A stretch of DNA of 48,247 nucleotides from an uncultured delta proteobacterium (lineage in GTDB: Bacteria; Desulfobacterota; Desulfobulbia; Desulfobulbales; Desulfocapsaceae), in assembly GCA_903901335.1 (NCBI GenBank), contig CAIUQR010000122.1, positions 1-48,247 on the forward strand, written 5' to 3'. The notes beneath the pieces are model-generated. The model saw only the letters and a program-made list of their open reading frames with translations. It was not told the DNA's origin and searched no databases. Shown in pieces: positions 1 through 7,714 of the stretch. Every line of letters begins with the position of its first letter. Position 1 is the stretch's first letter. A program made the position numbers and the translations under genes.

Positions 1-117
1 GTCCGAAGATTGGTGGCAAAGGCGGCCTTAGACGATAATTTTTCGATACTTTGCCCAACTCCACGCAAATCGGTGGTTAATTCTCTCGTGACCGCGTTAA
101 TGCGGATGGCGGCATGA
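1..117 (+). CDS. possible 3' end of an upstream gene (partial)
   Basis: Frame 1 is open from the first base to a TGA at 115-117, giving 38 residues that begin VRRLVAKAALDD and end TALMRMAA. It could be the C-terminus of a gene that starts outside the window, directly upstream of the Cys-cluster protein and on the same strand. I do not recognise the family, and a 38-codon open stretch can occur by chance. Confidence 0.3.
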   Translation, partial: VRRLVAKAALDDNFSILCPTPRKSVVNSLVTALMRMAA

Positions 118-565
118 GATCTTTACGGTAAACTTCAGTTCTTTATGTGAAAGCACTTTAAATACCATCTTCGATGATTGCCGTCAGTGCGGAACATGCT
201 GTAAAAAATACCGCAAGATCACACTTCAGCCCGACGAGGTCGCCTTCATCAAACAGATGGGAGGACATGTCGGCGTCGATGTCAGTCTCAAGGCCATCCG
301 GGAGCAGGGGATAGATGCTGCCACCAGGGAGGCCAAAGAGAGGGGCCGGGTCTTTATGATCCATCCCGACGATAAGGGGTGTGTTTTTCTGGAGAAACGG
401 AATGAAAAATTCACCTGTAAAATCTATCACTATCGGCCGCAGACCTGCCGGGGCTTCCGCTGCAACCTGGCCGATAACAGTTTTCTTTCCCTCTTTGGCG
501 ACGGTGCCATTCACCTTCTGGGCCAGACCAGTTTCGGTCTGCCGCTGACCGACAAGTCGGGGTGA
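101..565 (+). CDS. YkgJ-family Cys-cluster (zinc/iron-chelating) protein, start unclear
   Basis: The frame reads DDCRQCGTCCKK near the start and CKIYHYRPQTCRGFRC later. These are the two Cys blocks of the YkgJ / CxxCxxCC family of small predicted metal-cluster proteins, about 110-150 residues long, whose biochemical role is largely unknown. The product is probably cytosolic, since no signal peptide or membrane segment is seen. The frame opens after a TAA at 98-100, but no in-frame ATG, GTG or TTG precedes the first Cys block. The first in-frame ATG (257) would remove that block and cannot be the true start of a functional protein. The gene may use a rare start codon, or have a sequence error or frameshift near 110-150, where out-of-frame ATGs run straight into stops. 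Confidence 0.7.
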   Translation, partial: CGWRHEIFTVNFSSLCESTLNTIFDDCRQCGTCCKKYRKITLQPDEVAFIKQMGGHVGVDVSLKAIREQGIDAATREAKERGRVFMIHPDDKGCVFLEKRNEKFTCKIYHYRPQTCRGFRCNLADNSFLSLFGDGAIHLLGQTSFGLPLTDKSG

Positions 566-584
566 AAAGCTGACTCTTCCGGAT

Positions 585-1478
585 TCAGGATCCGGACTTG
601 CTGAGGAGGATATCCGCCTGCGAAGGGGTCTGCCCTCCGGCATAGAGAAGCAGGCCGGCAGAGCACCCGGCAATTCCCCATACTTCCCGGACATTCAAGG
701 ATTCACTCAGGAATATCCACGCAAATAAGGCGGTGACTACCGGCACGAAAGACATATACAGAGACACGGTAATGAGTCCGAGCCGGCGGATCGAATAGGC
801 CACGAACATCAGGGCAACGATATTGACGACAACCCCCTGGTAGAACGATTGCAGGGCGATATCACGCAATGGGGCCTGAAAGAGCGCGGTCGGGAAAAAG
901 AACCAGAGAGGAACAAAGAGCAGGACATTCATCACCGGCACGGTGACAAGGACATCACGCCAGCCGAATTCCCACAGCCTTATGCCGGTCATATGCATCG
1001 TATAGGCCACGGCGGCGGACAGGAGCAGAAAGATCCCGACAAGATGCTCGGTAGAAAAGGTGTCGCTACCCGCCATAATGAAATTTGAGATAAAAATCAG
1101 GCCAATTGCGCCATAACGCAGCACTGTGATCTTCCGGCGGAAAAGAAACCAGGCCGTGATCAACCCAAGGACCGGCAGCATCCCGTTGACCAGCACACCC
1201 GCATGGGCGGCTTTAATCTCACGAAGACCGTAAAACGAGAAGAGAGTATACGGAAATCCGACCCCAAGGCCGACAATAAGATATTGATAGAGCTTGAATT
1301 TATTCCAGGAATGCCTCGCGATCAGAGGTGATACCCCGATCAGTGCGGTGCCGTAGCGCAGCAGGGTGATATCGGCCGGCTGGAGTCTGGTCTGCACGCC
1401 CAGGCGCGAGATGACAATCCACCCTGACCAGATACAGACGATCGACAGACAGGCCAGTTGGGCCTTCAGATTTTTCAT
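585..1478 (-). CDS. EamA-family (DMT superfamily) transporter
   Basis: The product is a 297-residue polytopic inner-membrane protein with about ten hydrophobic segments arranged as two EamA repeats. The first starts at LACLSIVCIWSGWIVISRLG and the second near residue 150. The family exports metabolites or amino acids, and the substrate cannot be read from sequence. An LRYGTAL motif after TM2 and the second-repeat ending YAGGQ are typical of EamA proteins. The length matches the usual 290-310 residues. The start at 1478 has no strong ribosome binding site, but no earlier in-frame ATG fits the family N-terminus. It is convergent with the YkgJ-like gene and unrelated to the nif genes downstream. 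Confidence 0.85.
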   Translation of the reverse strand: MKNLKAQLACLSIVCIWSGWIVISRLGVQTRLQPADITLLRYGTALIGVSPLIARHSWNKFKLYQYLIVGLGVGFPYTLFSFYGLREIKAAHAGVLVNGMLPVLGLITAWFLFRRKITVLRYGAIGLIFISNFIMAGSDTFSTEHLVGIFLLLSAAVAYTMHMTGIRLWEFGWRDVLVTVPVMNVLLFVPLWFFFPTALFQAPLRDIALQSFYQGVVVNIVALMFVAYSIRRLGLITVSLYMSFVPVVTALFAWIFLSESLNVREVWGIAGCSAGLLLYAGGQTPSQADILLSKSGS

Positions 1479-1605
1479 TGGCGTCCGATTTTTCGATTAC
1501 TTTTGGCTTGTGAGGGGCCATAGTATTCAAATCATCGTGTTTCTGCAAGAGAGCAGATCTTCAGTCTACTTAGTAACTTAGCACAAAAGCCGCATCATCG
1601 ACACT

Positions 1606-2016
1606 TCACATCCGGCGTTCCAGTCCGATCTTAAAGCCTCTCACAGATTTGACGATATAGCCTTTCTGGCTGAATAGATAGGGATTCCAGCCGCATTTGA
1701 GCTGTATCTCTCTCCCTACCGCAATTTTGACCTTTGACCGAAAATTCATTTCAATTCCGATACCGTTAACCGAGATATCCAACAAGCTCACTTCGAATGT
1801 ATCGCTGCCGACCTGTAGAAGGACCAGCCCGCTCTGGTTGGTTCTTGCCTTTTGTCTTCGGTCAAGAGTACAGAAGGTTTTCTCTCCACATTTTTGACAA
1901 CATACCGATTTTCTACGGATACCGGGAGCAATGGTGAATTTTCTTCTGGATTGGCAGAAAGGACATTTGAAAAACATCCTTCTTTCATTTACCGGGAATA
2001 TTCTTGACTTCGGCAT
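1606..2016 (-). CDS. zinc-ribbon plus PilZ domain protein
   Basis: The 136-residue product starts with a Cys4 zinc-ribbon-like knuckle (FKCPFC at about residues 17-22 and CCQKCG at about 39-44). A PilZ domain follows: DRRQKAR supplies the arginine-rich c-di-GMP motif and DISVNGIGIE supplies the D-x-S-x-x-G motif. PilZ proteins bind cyclic di-GMP and relay it to partners. The gene begins 3 bases after the universal stress gene, so the two are probably co-transcribed and translationally coupled. The start is not certain: an in-frame ATG at 1977 also precedes the zinc ribbon. Confidence 0.75.
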   Translation of the reverse strand: MPKSRIFPVNERRMFFKCPFCQSRRKFTIAPGIRRKSVCCQKCGEKTFCTLDRRQKARTNQSGLVLLQVGSDTFEVSLLDISVNGIGIEMNFRSKVKIAVGREIQLKCGWNPYLFSQKGYIVKSVRGFKIGLERRM

Positions 2017-2019
2017 GTT

Positions 2020-2511
2020 TCACATATTGGGGACGATAAGAACGGGCACCGTCGACAGGCGGGCAACCCGGCGGGCCGATGAACCCATAACCTTGCTGCC
2101 CAGGATCTTCCGTGTTGACTGCCCCATCACGATCATGTCGACCTTGAACTTCTCTGCTGCAGTCAGGATCTCTTCGCTGGGACTGCCGGGAATGACGTGG
2201 ATATTTTTTACCGGGAGGAGATCTTTTTCATGTTCTTCGCATTCTTCATCATAAAAGGTTTTCAACCGCTCTTTCATATGCTTGATAACATTTTTCATCC
2301 CTTCTCGCTCCATGCCCTCAATTTTCGTTTCCGGCATATAGGCGGCGATAACCGCCCTGGCGGTTTCACCGAGGGGTTCGACGACATGCATCATGATAAT
2401 TGAAGCATTGTGTACTCTGGCCTGGGCAATGGCCTGCTTGAAGACGGGCCGGGTATTTTTGCCAAGATCAGTCGCATAGAGGATGGTTGATATTTTTGGC
2501 AGTGATTTCAT
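2020..2511 (-). CDS. universal stress protein, UspA family
   Basis: The product is a 163-residue cytosolic nucleotide-binding protein. It opens ISTILYATDLGKNTRPVFKQ, the first strand and helix of the Usp fold. It ends with the ATP-binding signature G-x2-G-x9-G-S spread over GQSTRKILGSKVMGSSARRV and then VPVLIVPNM. Members with this signature usually bind ATP and are induced under growth arrest or stress. An AGAAGGAG ribosome binding site lies upstream of the ATG at 2511, and a sigma70-like promoter sits about 80 bases upstream. It leads a two-gene unit with the zinc-ribbon PilZ gene, which suggests a link to c-di-GMP signalling. Confidence 0.92.
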   Translation of the reverse strand: MKSLPKISTILYATDLGKNTRPVFKQAIAQARVHNASIIMMHVVEPLGETARAVIAAYMPETKIEGMEREGMKNVIKHMKERLKTFYDEECEEHEKDLLPVKNIHVIPGSPSEEILTAAEKFKVDMIVMGQSTRKILGSKVMGSSARRVARLSTVPVLIVPNM

Positions 2512-2596
2512 GGCGTTTACTCCTTCTGGGGTGTCGATATCTTAAAAGGTGGGGTCCTTTTCTCTCGTGGGCCTCTTCAATAACAAGCTTCTTACT

Positions 2597-2626
2597 ATTA
2601 TAGATGTTTGGCGAGAGAAAAAACAA
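2597..2626 (-). promoter_or_regulatory. sigma70-type promoter for usp-pilZ
   Basis: On the minus strand TTGTTT (complement of 2621-2626) is followed after 18 bases by a perfect TATAAT (complement of 2597-2602). The predicted transcript starts near 2590, about 80 bases before the usp ATG. Confidence 0.5.
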
Positions 2627-2736
2627 CCCTCCATTTCTGAAACCACAGAAAGAATGCAGGCTGTCGATAAGGAGCGCGGTATTTATTTTTTGGGGATGAA
2701 TTCTTCTCCACGGATCTGAAGGTCTCCCATTAATAG

Positions 2737-2768
2737 GCCTCTAAAAACGCAGCTCTGTTTTTAGAGGC
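2737..2768. terminator. perfect 12-bp hairpin, likely terminator after nifENB
   Basis: GCCTCTAAAAAC at 2737-2748 is the exact reverse complement of 2757-2768, around an 8-base loop. It lies downstream of nifB (minus strand) in the 407-base gap 2512-2918. No long U tract follows, but the stem has an A5/T5 block. It probably separates nifENB from usp. The rest of the gap shows only the second hairpin and the usp promoter. Confidence 0.55.
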
Positions 2769-2800
2769 ACAATAAAGCTACCGACTTGAAGAAAAACGGC

Positions 2801-2837
2801 TGCCCCTGTAAAGAAAAACCGGGAGATTACAGGGGCA
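2801..2837. terminator. second hairpin, 11-bp stem
   Basis: TGCCCCTGTAA at 2801-2811 pairs exactly with TTACAGGGGCA at 2827-2837 around a 15-base loop. It is the first structure met by transcripts leaving nifB on the minus strand. It could be a terminator or an mRNA 3'-end protecting stem. Confidence 0.5.
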
Positions 2838-2918
2838 ACCGGAGGAGCATGATTAAGGATAATAACAGGTACTTTGAGGGAGGGTACCTTGCCTCCAAGG
2901 CCGATTTTCCAGGCCCTC

Positions 2919-4196
2919 TTACATACAGCCGTCTCCTGAACCACCGCATTTGCCCGAGGCGCAGGATTTTCGCCGACCTTTCAGGCTGTCGACTTTTTTC
3001 CCTTCATATACTGCGGCCAGCCCTTCCTCGATGAAGCCTGCGGCCTCGATGGGCTTTGTTCCTGATTTTTCAAGAATCTCGAATGGGGTTTCTCCGATCC
3101 CGCTGATCAACACGGCCCGGCAGTCGCCCAGGATTTTAGCCAGTTGGTGCCAGCGCCTGATCCCGCCGCCGGTGGTCGGCGCCTTGCGTGTCTCAATCAT
3201 GTGGTAGGAGTCACCATCCGGTGCCCAGATCTGGAAGGTACGCGCTTCACCCAGGTGCTGGTTCACAAGTATCCCCTCCTGCGTGGCCACGGCCACATAA
3301 GGTCGTTCCTGGGCCGGGATGGGCGGCAGGCTTGCGCAGGCGGACAGGCAGCCCCGGAATTCTTCGGTCCTGTCTTCACCCAGCAGGCCGACGGCGTCGG
3401 CGCGGCAGCGCGTGCAGTGACGCATCTGCGGGAGATATTTCTCACCGGTCTTCCTGATGTCTTCCATCATCTCTTTGCCGGGTTGGGGGATATGCCCGAA
3501 GGGTGTATTGACATTGGGGAACATCGCCATGCAGTTGAGCAGGTCCACGCCCATCTCCTTCATCTTGGCGGCCACTGCTTCCACATGGTGATCGTTGACA
3601 CCGGGAATGACGATGCAGTTGACCTTGACGGTTATCCCGAACTTCTTGAGTTTTTCTATAGCTGCCAGCTGCCGGGAAAGCAGGAGGCGCGCCCCTTCCA
3701 GACCTCGATAGGCGATGTTCCCGTCACTGACCCAGCTATAGATACGCCTGCTGATCTCCGGGTCCACTGCACAGACGGTGATGGTTACATGGGAGACCTC
3801 GATTTCGGCCAGTGCCTCGATGTACGGGCCGATTCCCATGCCGTTGGACGAGACGCAGAGGAGGATATCAGGGAACTGCCGCCGGATCGTGCGCAGGGTC
3901 GCCATCGTCTCGATTCCGTTCGCGAACGGATCACCAGGACCGGCGATGCCTGCGACCGCGATCCGGGGCTCCTTATCGATGACCTTAGCCATGTAAATCC
4001 CCGCCTGTTCAGGCGAAAGGATCGAGCTGGTCACACCCGGACGCGACTCGTTCACACAGTCGTATTTCCGGTCGCAGAAATTGCATTTGATATTGCATTT
4101 CGGGGCGACGGGCAGGTGGACGCGTCCATATTGCCCCTTGGCATCCGGGTTAAAACAGGGGTGACGGTGAAAGTCGTTTTTTATGTGTGTTTTCAT
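2919..4196 (-). CDS. nifB: nitrogenase cofactor biosynthesis protein NifB (radical SAM + NifX-like domain)
   Basis: NifB builds the 8Fe-carbide precursor (NifB-co/L-cluster) of FeMo-co from two [4Fe-4S] clusters and SAM. The 425-residue product carries the radical-SAM triad in APKCNIKCNFC (Cys34, Cys38, Cys41), the GPGDP SAM-binding loop, and the NifB hallmark CTRCRADAVG. The C-terminal third is a NifX/NafY-like domain (from about residue 300, VAVATQEGILVNQHLGEA). It ends with a Cys-rich tail, CASGKCGG. The start at 4196 (MKTHIK) is chosen over a 130-codon upstream extension because it has an AGGA site and matches family N-termini. It lies 40 bases after nifN, as the last gene of nifE-nifN-nifB. 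Confidence 0.97.
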   Translation of the reverse strand: MKTHIKNDFHRHPCFNPDAKGQYGRVHLPVAPKCNIKCNFCDRKYDCVNESRPGVTSSILSPEQAGIYMAKVIDKEPRIAVAGIAGPGDPFANGIETMATLRTIRRQFPDILLCVSSNGMGIGPYIEALAEIEVSHVTITVCAVDPEISRRIYSWVSDGNIAYRGLEGARLLLSRQLAAIEKLKKFGITVKVNCIVIPGVNDHHVEAVAAKMKEMGVDLLNCMAMFPNVNTPFGHIPQPGKEMMEDIRKTGEKYLPQMRHCTRCRADAVGLLGEDRTEEFRGCLSACASLPPIPAQERPYVAVATQEGILVNQHLGEARTFQIWAPDGDSYHMIETRKAPTTGGGIRRWHQLAKILGDCRAVLISGIGETPFEILEKSGTKPIEAAGFIEEGLAAVYEGKKVDSLKGRRKSCASGKCGGSGDGCM

Positions 4197-4236
4197 GGCA
4201 ATATCCTGAAAGTCTCTGTTGTCTGACGGGAGGGGC

Positions 4237-5592
4237 TCACATATAGCTGTAGCCAACATCCGAATCGTCCTGCTTCTTGGCGATAATCGTGTTGGTGATG
4301 GTGTCGAAGAGCATCTGGGCACCGTGATAGCCAAGGTGCAGGATGCGCTGACCGCCCATCCGGTCATGGATTGGAAAGCCCACTCGGACCAGCGGGATTT
4401 TTTCCCTGCGGGCAAAGGCGTAGCCCTTACTATGACCGATGAGCAGATCGATCCGCAGCTCCTTGGCCCTCTCTTCAATGTCGTAGAAATCCACCTCTTC
4501 ATGAACCTCCGGCATGTCACATTTTGTCCCTGCCAGGACGGCCGATACCGCTTTAGCGAAATTGCCGCTCTTGCCGCCGGTGGCACAGAGGACGGGCTGG
4601 ATGCCGATCTCGGCCAGAAACGAGGTGAGGCCGACGACCAGATCCTCCTCGCCGAATATCACCGCCCGTTTGCCGAAGATATACTTATGACCGTCCACCA
4701 TGGCGTCGACCAGTCTTCCCCGGGATTGTTCATGTCTCGCAGGGATAGCGATGCCGGTGATCTCATGGATCGCTGCCAGAAAGCGGTCGGTCTCCCGGAT
4801 GCCGATGGGAAGCCCGAGGCGGTGCAGCGGGACGTCGTCCCTGTCGCGCAGGGATGTGCCTGCCGTTATGTCGGGCAGGGTCCGGCCCAGTTCGAGCGTG
4901 GCCCGGGAACATCCCATTTTCCTGATCGCAGCCAGTGGAGTGCCGCCTTCCGGGATCAACGGATAGTCGTTCAACGCCTGGCCGTCCAGGGTGTCGGAAT
5001 AATCGGGCAGCATGGTCAGAGCACAGCCTAAATCGGCAAAGAGATCCTTCAGGTATCTGAGATCGGCCGCCGAGACAAAACCGGGCAGCAGATTGATGAC
5101 GGCATTTTTCTCCCCCCCTTCGCTCATCTGTTCGACAACTGCCCGGACTGCTGCATGGAAACCCTCCATATGGGTGCCTGAATAGCTGGGCGTCGATACG
5201 GAAACAATCTCTGGATGGTCGGCGTCCCCGCCGAATTCCTGCCTGTACTCATTGAGGATCATCTTTACATCATCACCAATGGTTTCAGTCAGGCAGGTGG
5301 TGGCCACTCCGATGAGCAGCGGTCGATATTTTTTTATCACGTTCCGCAGGCCGAGTTTCAGGTTCGCTCCGCCGCCATAGACGGCATGCTTTTCGCCAAG
5401 TGAAGAGGAGGCGATATCAATGGGTTCGTTGAAATGGCTGATGATATAGCGCCGCATGTAGGTGGCGCAGCCCTGCGAACCGTGCAGGAACGGCACACAG
5501 CCTTCGATTCCGCGGAAAGCGAGGCTCGCACCGATGGGTTTACAGAGTTTGCAGGCGTTGGTGGTCGAAGTATAATGGGGCATTTTAGTCAT
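4237..5592 (-). CDS. nifN: nitrogenase iron-molybdenum cofactor biosynthesis protein NifN
   Basis: NifN is the beta-like half of the NifEN scaffold, where the NifB product matures to FeMo-co. The 451-residue protein has NifK-type Cys motifs NACKLCKPIG near the start, HGSQGCATYMRRY, and TTCLTETIGDD, which ligate the P-cluster-like [4Fe-4S] cluster at the NifE/NifN interface. The start at 5592 (MTKMPHY) lies inside the last codons of nifE, with an AGGGAG site 7 bases upstream. The overlap implies translational coupling and equimolar NifE and NifN. There is no fusion to NifB, unlike the NifN-NifB fusions known in some sulfate reducers. Confidence 0.96.
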   Translation of the reverse strand: MTKMPHYTSTTNACKLCKPIGASLAFRGIEGCVPFLHGSQGCATYMRRYIISHFNEPIDIASSSLGEKHAVYGGGANLKLGLRNVIKKYRPLLIGVATTCLTETIGDDVKMILNEYRQEFGGDADHPEIVSVSTPSYSGTHMEGFHAAVRAVVEQMSEGGEKNAVINLLPGFVSAADLRYLKDLFADLGCALTMLPDYSDTLDGQALNDYPLIPEGGTPLAAIRKMGCSRATLELGRTLPDITAGTSLRDRDDVPLHRLGLPIGIRETDRFLAAIHEITGIAIPARHEQSRGRLVDAMVDGHKYIFGKRAVIFGEEDLVVGLTSFLAEIGIQPVLCATGGKSGNFAKAVSAVLAGTKCDMPEVHEEVDFYDIEERAKELRIDLLIGHSKGYAFARREKIPLVRVGFPIHDRMGGQRILHLGYHGAQMLFDTITNTIIAKKQDDSDVGYSYM

Positions 5593-6940
5593 TGGCGTTC
5601 TCCCTGCGGGGGACAAACCCCCATACCGGGCTCATAACCGAGCCGTGCACTTCCCGTGCGAAATTAAGCATGCCCTGGAAACCGGCCAGCATCTCCTTAC
5701 GCTCGTGGTTATGGTCACAGAAGGCGACCCCGAGTTTATAGGCGATGGGCCGTTCCTTGACGCCGCCGACAAAGATGTCGACGTTTTTTTCCTTGAGAAA
5801 CGAGGACAGCTCCAAGGGGTTGGAATCGTCGACGATGATGGTGCCGTCATCGGTGATCTGCCGGAGTTCCTCGTAATCTTCCTCAGTGCCGGTCTGCGAC
5901 CCGACCATAACCACATCCATGCCGAGCAGTCGGAAGGCCTTGACGAGCGAAAAGGCCTTGAAGGCTCCGCCGACATAGATGGCGGCCTTTTTCCCGGTAA
6001 GCGCTTTTTTGTAGCGGTTCAACTCCGGCAGAAGCGTCTGCAGTTCTTCGCGAACTACTTCCCGAGCCTTCTTCATTATCGCCGGAACCTTGAAGAAGCG
6101 TGCCACCTCATACAACGATTCGGCCATGTCCTCGACTCCGAAGTAGGAGACGCGCAGGGAAGGGATGCCGTATTCTTTTTCCATCATCCTGGCGAGATCC
6201 ATGGTCGAGCCGGAACATTGGACCACATTCAGGGAGGCGCCATGGGCGCGGCGGATATCGTCGATGCGGCCGTCGCCGGTGATGTTGGCGACAACCTCTA
6301 TACCGATGCGGTTGAAATAGTCACGGATCAGCCAGATCTCGCCGGCCAGGTTGAAGTCGCCCAGGATGTTGATGCTGTATTTCGAGATGCCGCTGATATC
6401 CCCGGTGCCAACCAACCGTGCCATGGCCTTGCAGGCGGCGGTGTAGCCTTCTCGTTTATTGCCTTTAAAACCCTCGGACTGGACCGGCAGGACCGGAATG
6501 GATTTTTCCGCCGAGACCTTTTTGCAGACGGCCTCAAGATCGTCGCCGATGATGCCGACGATACAGGTTGAATAGACAAAGGCAGCCTTTGGATGATGCC
6601 GGTCGATCAGCTCGATCAGGGCCTTGTAGAGTTTCTGTTCGCCGCCGAAGATCACGTCTATTTCCTGCAGGTCGGTGGAAAAGGAGAGCCGGTGCAGCTC
6701 CGGGCCGGAGGATAATGCACCCCGGATATCCCAGGTATAGACGGCGCAGCCTATCGGGCCATGGACCAGATGCACCGCGTCGGCAATAGGATACAGGACG
6801 ACGCGGGAGCCGCAGAAGACACAGGCCCTCTGGCTGACCGCCCCGGCCAGACTGTCTTTGTTGCATTCCATTGCAAAGGGTGCTGGTCCCTTTCTGTGAA
6901 TTTGACCTTGTCTCTCGGTTAAAACTGTTGCTGGTTCCAT
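5585..6940 (-). CDS. nifE: nitrogenase iron-molybdenum cofactor biosynthesis protein NifE
   Basis: NifE is the alpha-like half of the NifEN scaffold. The 451 residues contain RACVFCGSR, HGPIGCAVYTWDIRG and STCIVGIIGDD, aligning with NifD P-cluster Cys motifs. They lack the FeMo-co His and Cys environment of NifD (the C-terminal part reads KLGVAFCDHNHERKEM). An IYVGGAFKAFSLVKAF segment replaces the NifD GGSRAHHY region, as expected for NifE. It is the first gene of nifE-nifN-nifB, transcribed leftward from a sigma54 promoter at 6994-7010. The start at 6940 is the first ATG after that promoter. Confidence 0.96.
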   Translation of the reverse strand: MEPATVLTERQGQIHRKGPAPFAMECNKDSLAGAVSQRACVFCGSRVVLYPIADAVHLVHGPIGCAVYTWDIRGALSSGPELHRLSFSTDLQEIDVIFGGEQKLYKALIELIDRHHPKAAFVYSTCIVGIIGDDLEAVCKKVSAEKSIPVLPVQSEGFKGNKREGYTAACKAMARLVGTGDISGISKYSINILGDFNLAGEIWLIRDYFNRIGIEVVANITGDGRIDDIRRAHGASLNVVQCSGSTMDLARMMEKEYGIPSLRVSYFGVEDMAESLYEVARFFKVPAIMKKAREVVREELQTLLPELNRYKKALTGKKAAIYVGGAFKAFSLVKAFRLLGMDVVMVGSQTGTEEDYEELRQITDDGTIIVDDSNPLELSSFLKEKNVDIFVGGVKERPIAYKLGVAFCDHNHERKEMLAGFQGMLNFAREVHGSVMSPVWGFVPRRENAND

Positions 6941-6993
6941 ACCTTTCTCTCTTGTGAGTGCAGGGAAAATCTTTGCTGTATGGATACATCTAA

Positions 6994-7010
6994 AGCAACA
7001 GGCGTGCCAG
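6994..7010 (-). promoter_or_regulatory. sigma54 (-24/-12) promoter of nifENB
   Basis: Read on the minus strand, the site is CTGGCACGCCTGTTGCT, an almost perfect match to the sigma54 consensus TGGCAC-N5-TTGCW. The invariant GG and GC are 10 bases apart. Transcription should start near 6983, about 43 bases before the nifE ATG. The sequence is nearly the same as the nifH promoter at 18584-18600. Confidence 0.9.
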
Positions 7011-7105
7011 GATGGGGGTGAGTTGAATAACCTTAGAAAAAACAGCTAAATACAAAATAATTAGGGGGTGGATGGGAAATGAAAAAAGGTGGCAGGGGAG
7101 TATTT

Positions 7106-7121
7106 TGTAGAAAATTCTACA
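7106..7121. promoter_or_regulatory. NifA upstream activator site (TGT-N10-ACA) for nifENB
   Basis: TGTAGAAAATTCTACA fits the NifA enhancer TGT-N10-ACA and is nearly a perfect palindrome, extended on both sides by T/A runs. It lies about 100 bases upstream of the -24 element at 7009, the usual distance for enhancer looping. Confidence 0.85.
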
Positions 7122-7211
7122 AAAATGAAGGGAGGGGGACAAAAATGTAGGATACAGTGTTATTGGATCGTGCAAGGGGATGGAATCTGTCGGACAGCGA
7201 CGTAAGCCGGG

Positions 7212-7601
7212 TCAGTTTCTCCAGGTATCGTTGTCGACCTTTCCTAAAAATACTTTGGTACAGATCAGGACATTTCTCGGGGTGTCGCCTGCCTGGATCC
7301 GGAGAAGACCTTCCCGGAGGATGATTTTTTTTAGTAATTCACGGCCGTTGGATTCATTATAGTAGATGTCGGAGTCGAGAATATCTTTCATATTGGCAGG
7401 ATCCGTCTTGTCGATGATGAGCTGGATGCCGAGTTTTAAGAAAGGATCGTTGATCTGGGTAAGTTCGCCCTCTAACGATAATAGCCCTGATTTTTTTGAT
7501 TTTTCAGCCAGATCCTTGAGCTCCAGAACCAGCGGCACCAGTAAGAGCTGATCCTCCTTGCTGCAAGCTGCTTTGGCGGCTAACGATAAATCTCTAAGCA
7601 T
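7212..7601 (-). CDS. soluble MotA-like cytoplasmic-domain protein
   Basis: The 129-residue product resembles the cytoplasmic part of the flagellar stator MotA. KKSGLLSLEGEL, INDPFLKLGIQLIID and MKDILDSDI match MotA-type segments (family pattern GLLALE ... DPFLK-G-ID-G ... IRDI). No membrane helices are present, so it cannot be a stator. The start at 7601 (MLRDLS) has an AGAGG site 8 bases upstream and is preferred over 7646. It lies 113 bases downstream of a PilZ gene on the same strand, so a role as a motor- or c-di-GMP-linked regulator is possible but inferred. It sits between the two nif blocks, beside the nifE enhancer. Confidence 0.6.
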   Translation of the reverse strand: MLRDLSLAAKAACSKEDQLLLVPLVLELKDLAEKSKKSGLLSLEGELTQINDPFLKLGIQLIIDKTDPANMKDILDSDIYYNESNGRELLKKIILREGLLRIQAGDTPRNVLICTKVFLGKVDNDTWRN

Positions 7602-7714
7602 AATCAAACCTCTGAAAAATCGATTGCGATATGTGGCGTCACCCAAAGCTCTTCATACAAGGCCTCTCAGTGAATGAACAGGATGCATGGCTATACTACG
7701 TTTATAAACCCGAT

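Noticed and set aside
3144..4226. 360-codon open frame antisense to nifB
   Set aside because: It is an antisense shadow of nifB with low-complexity composition and no ribosome binding site.
6990..7175. 61-codon minus-strand ORF in the nifE control region
   Set aside because: It spans the sigma54 promoter and enhancer and encodes low-complexity hydrophobic sequence.
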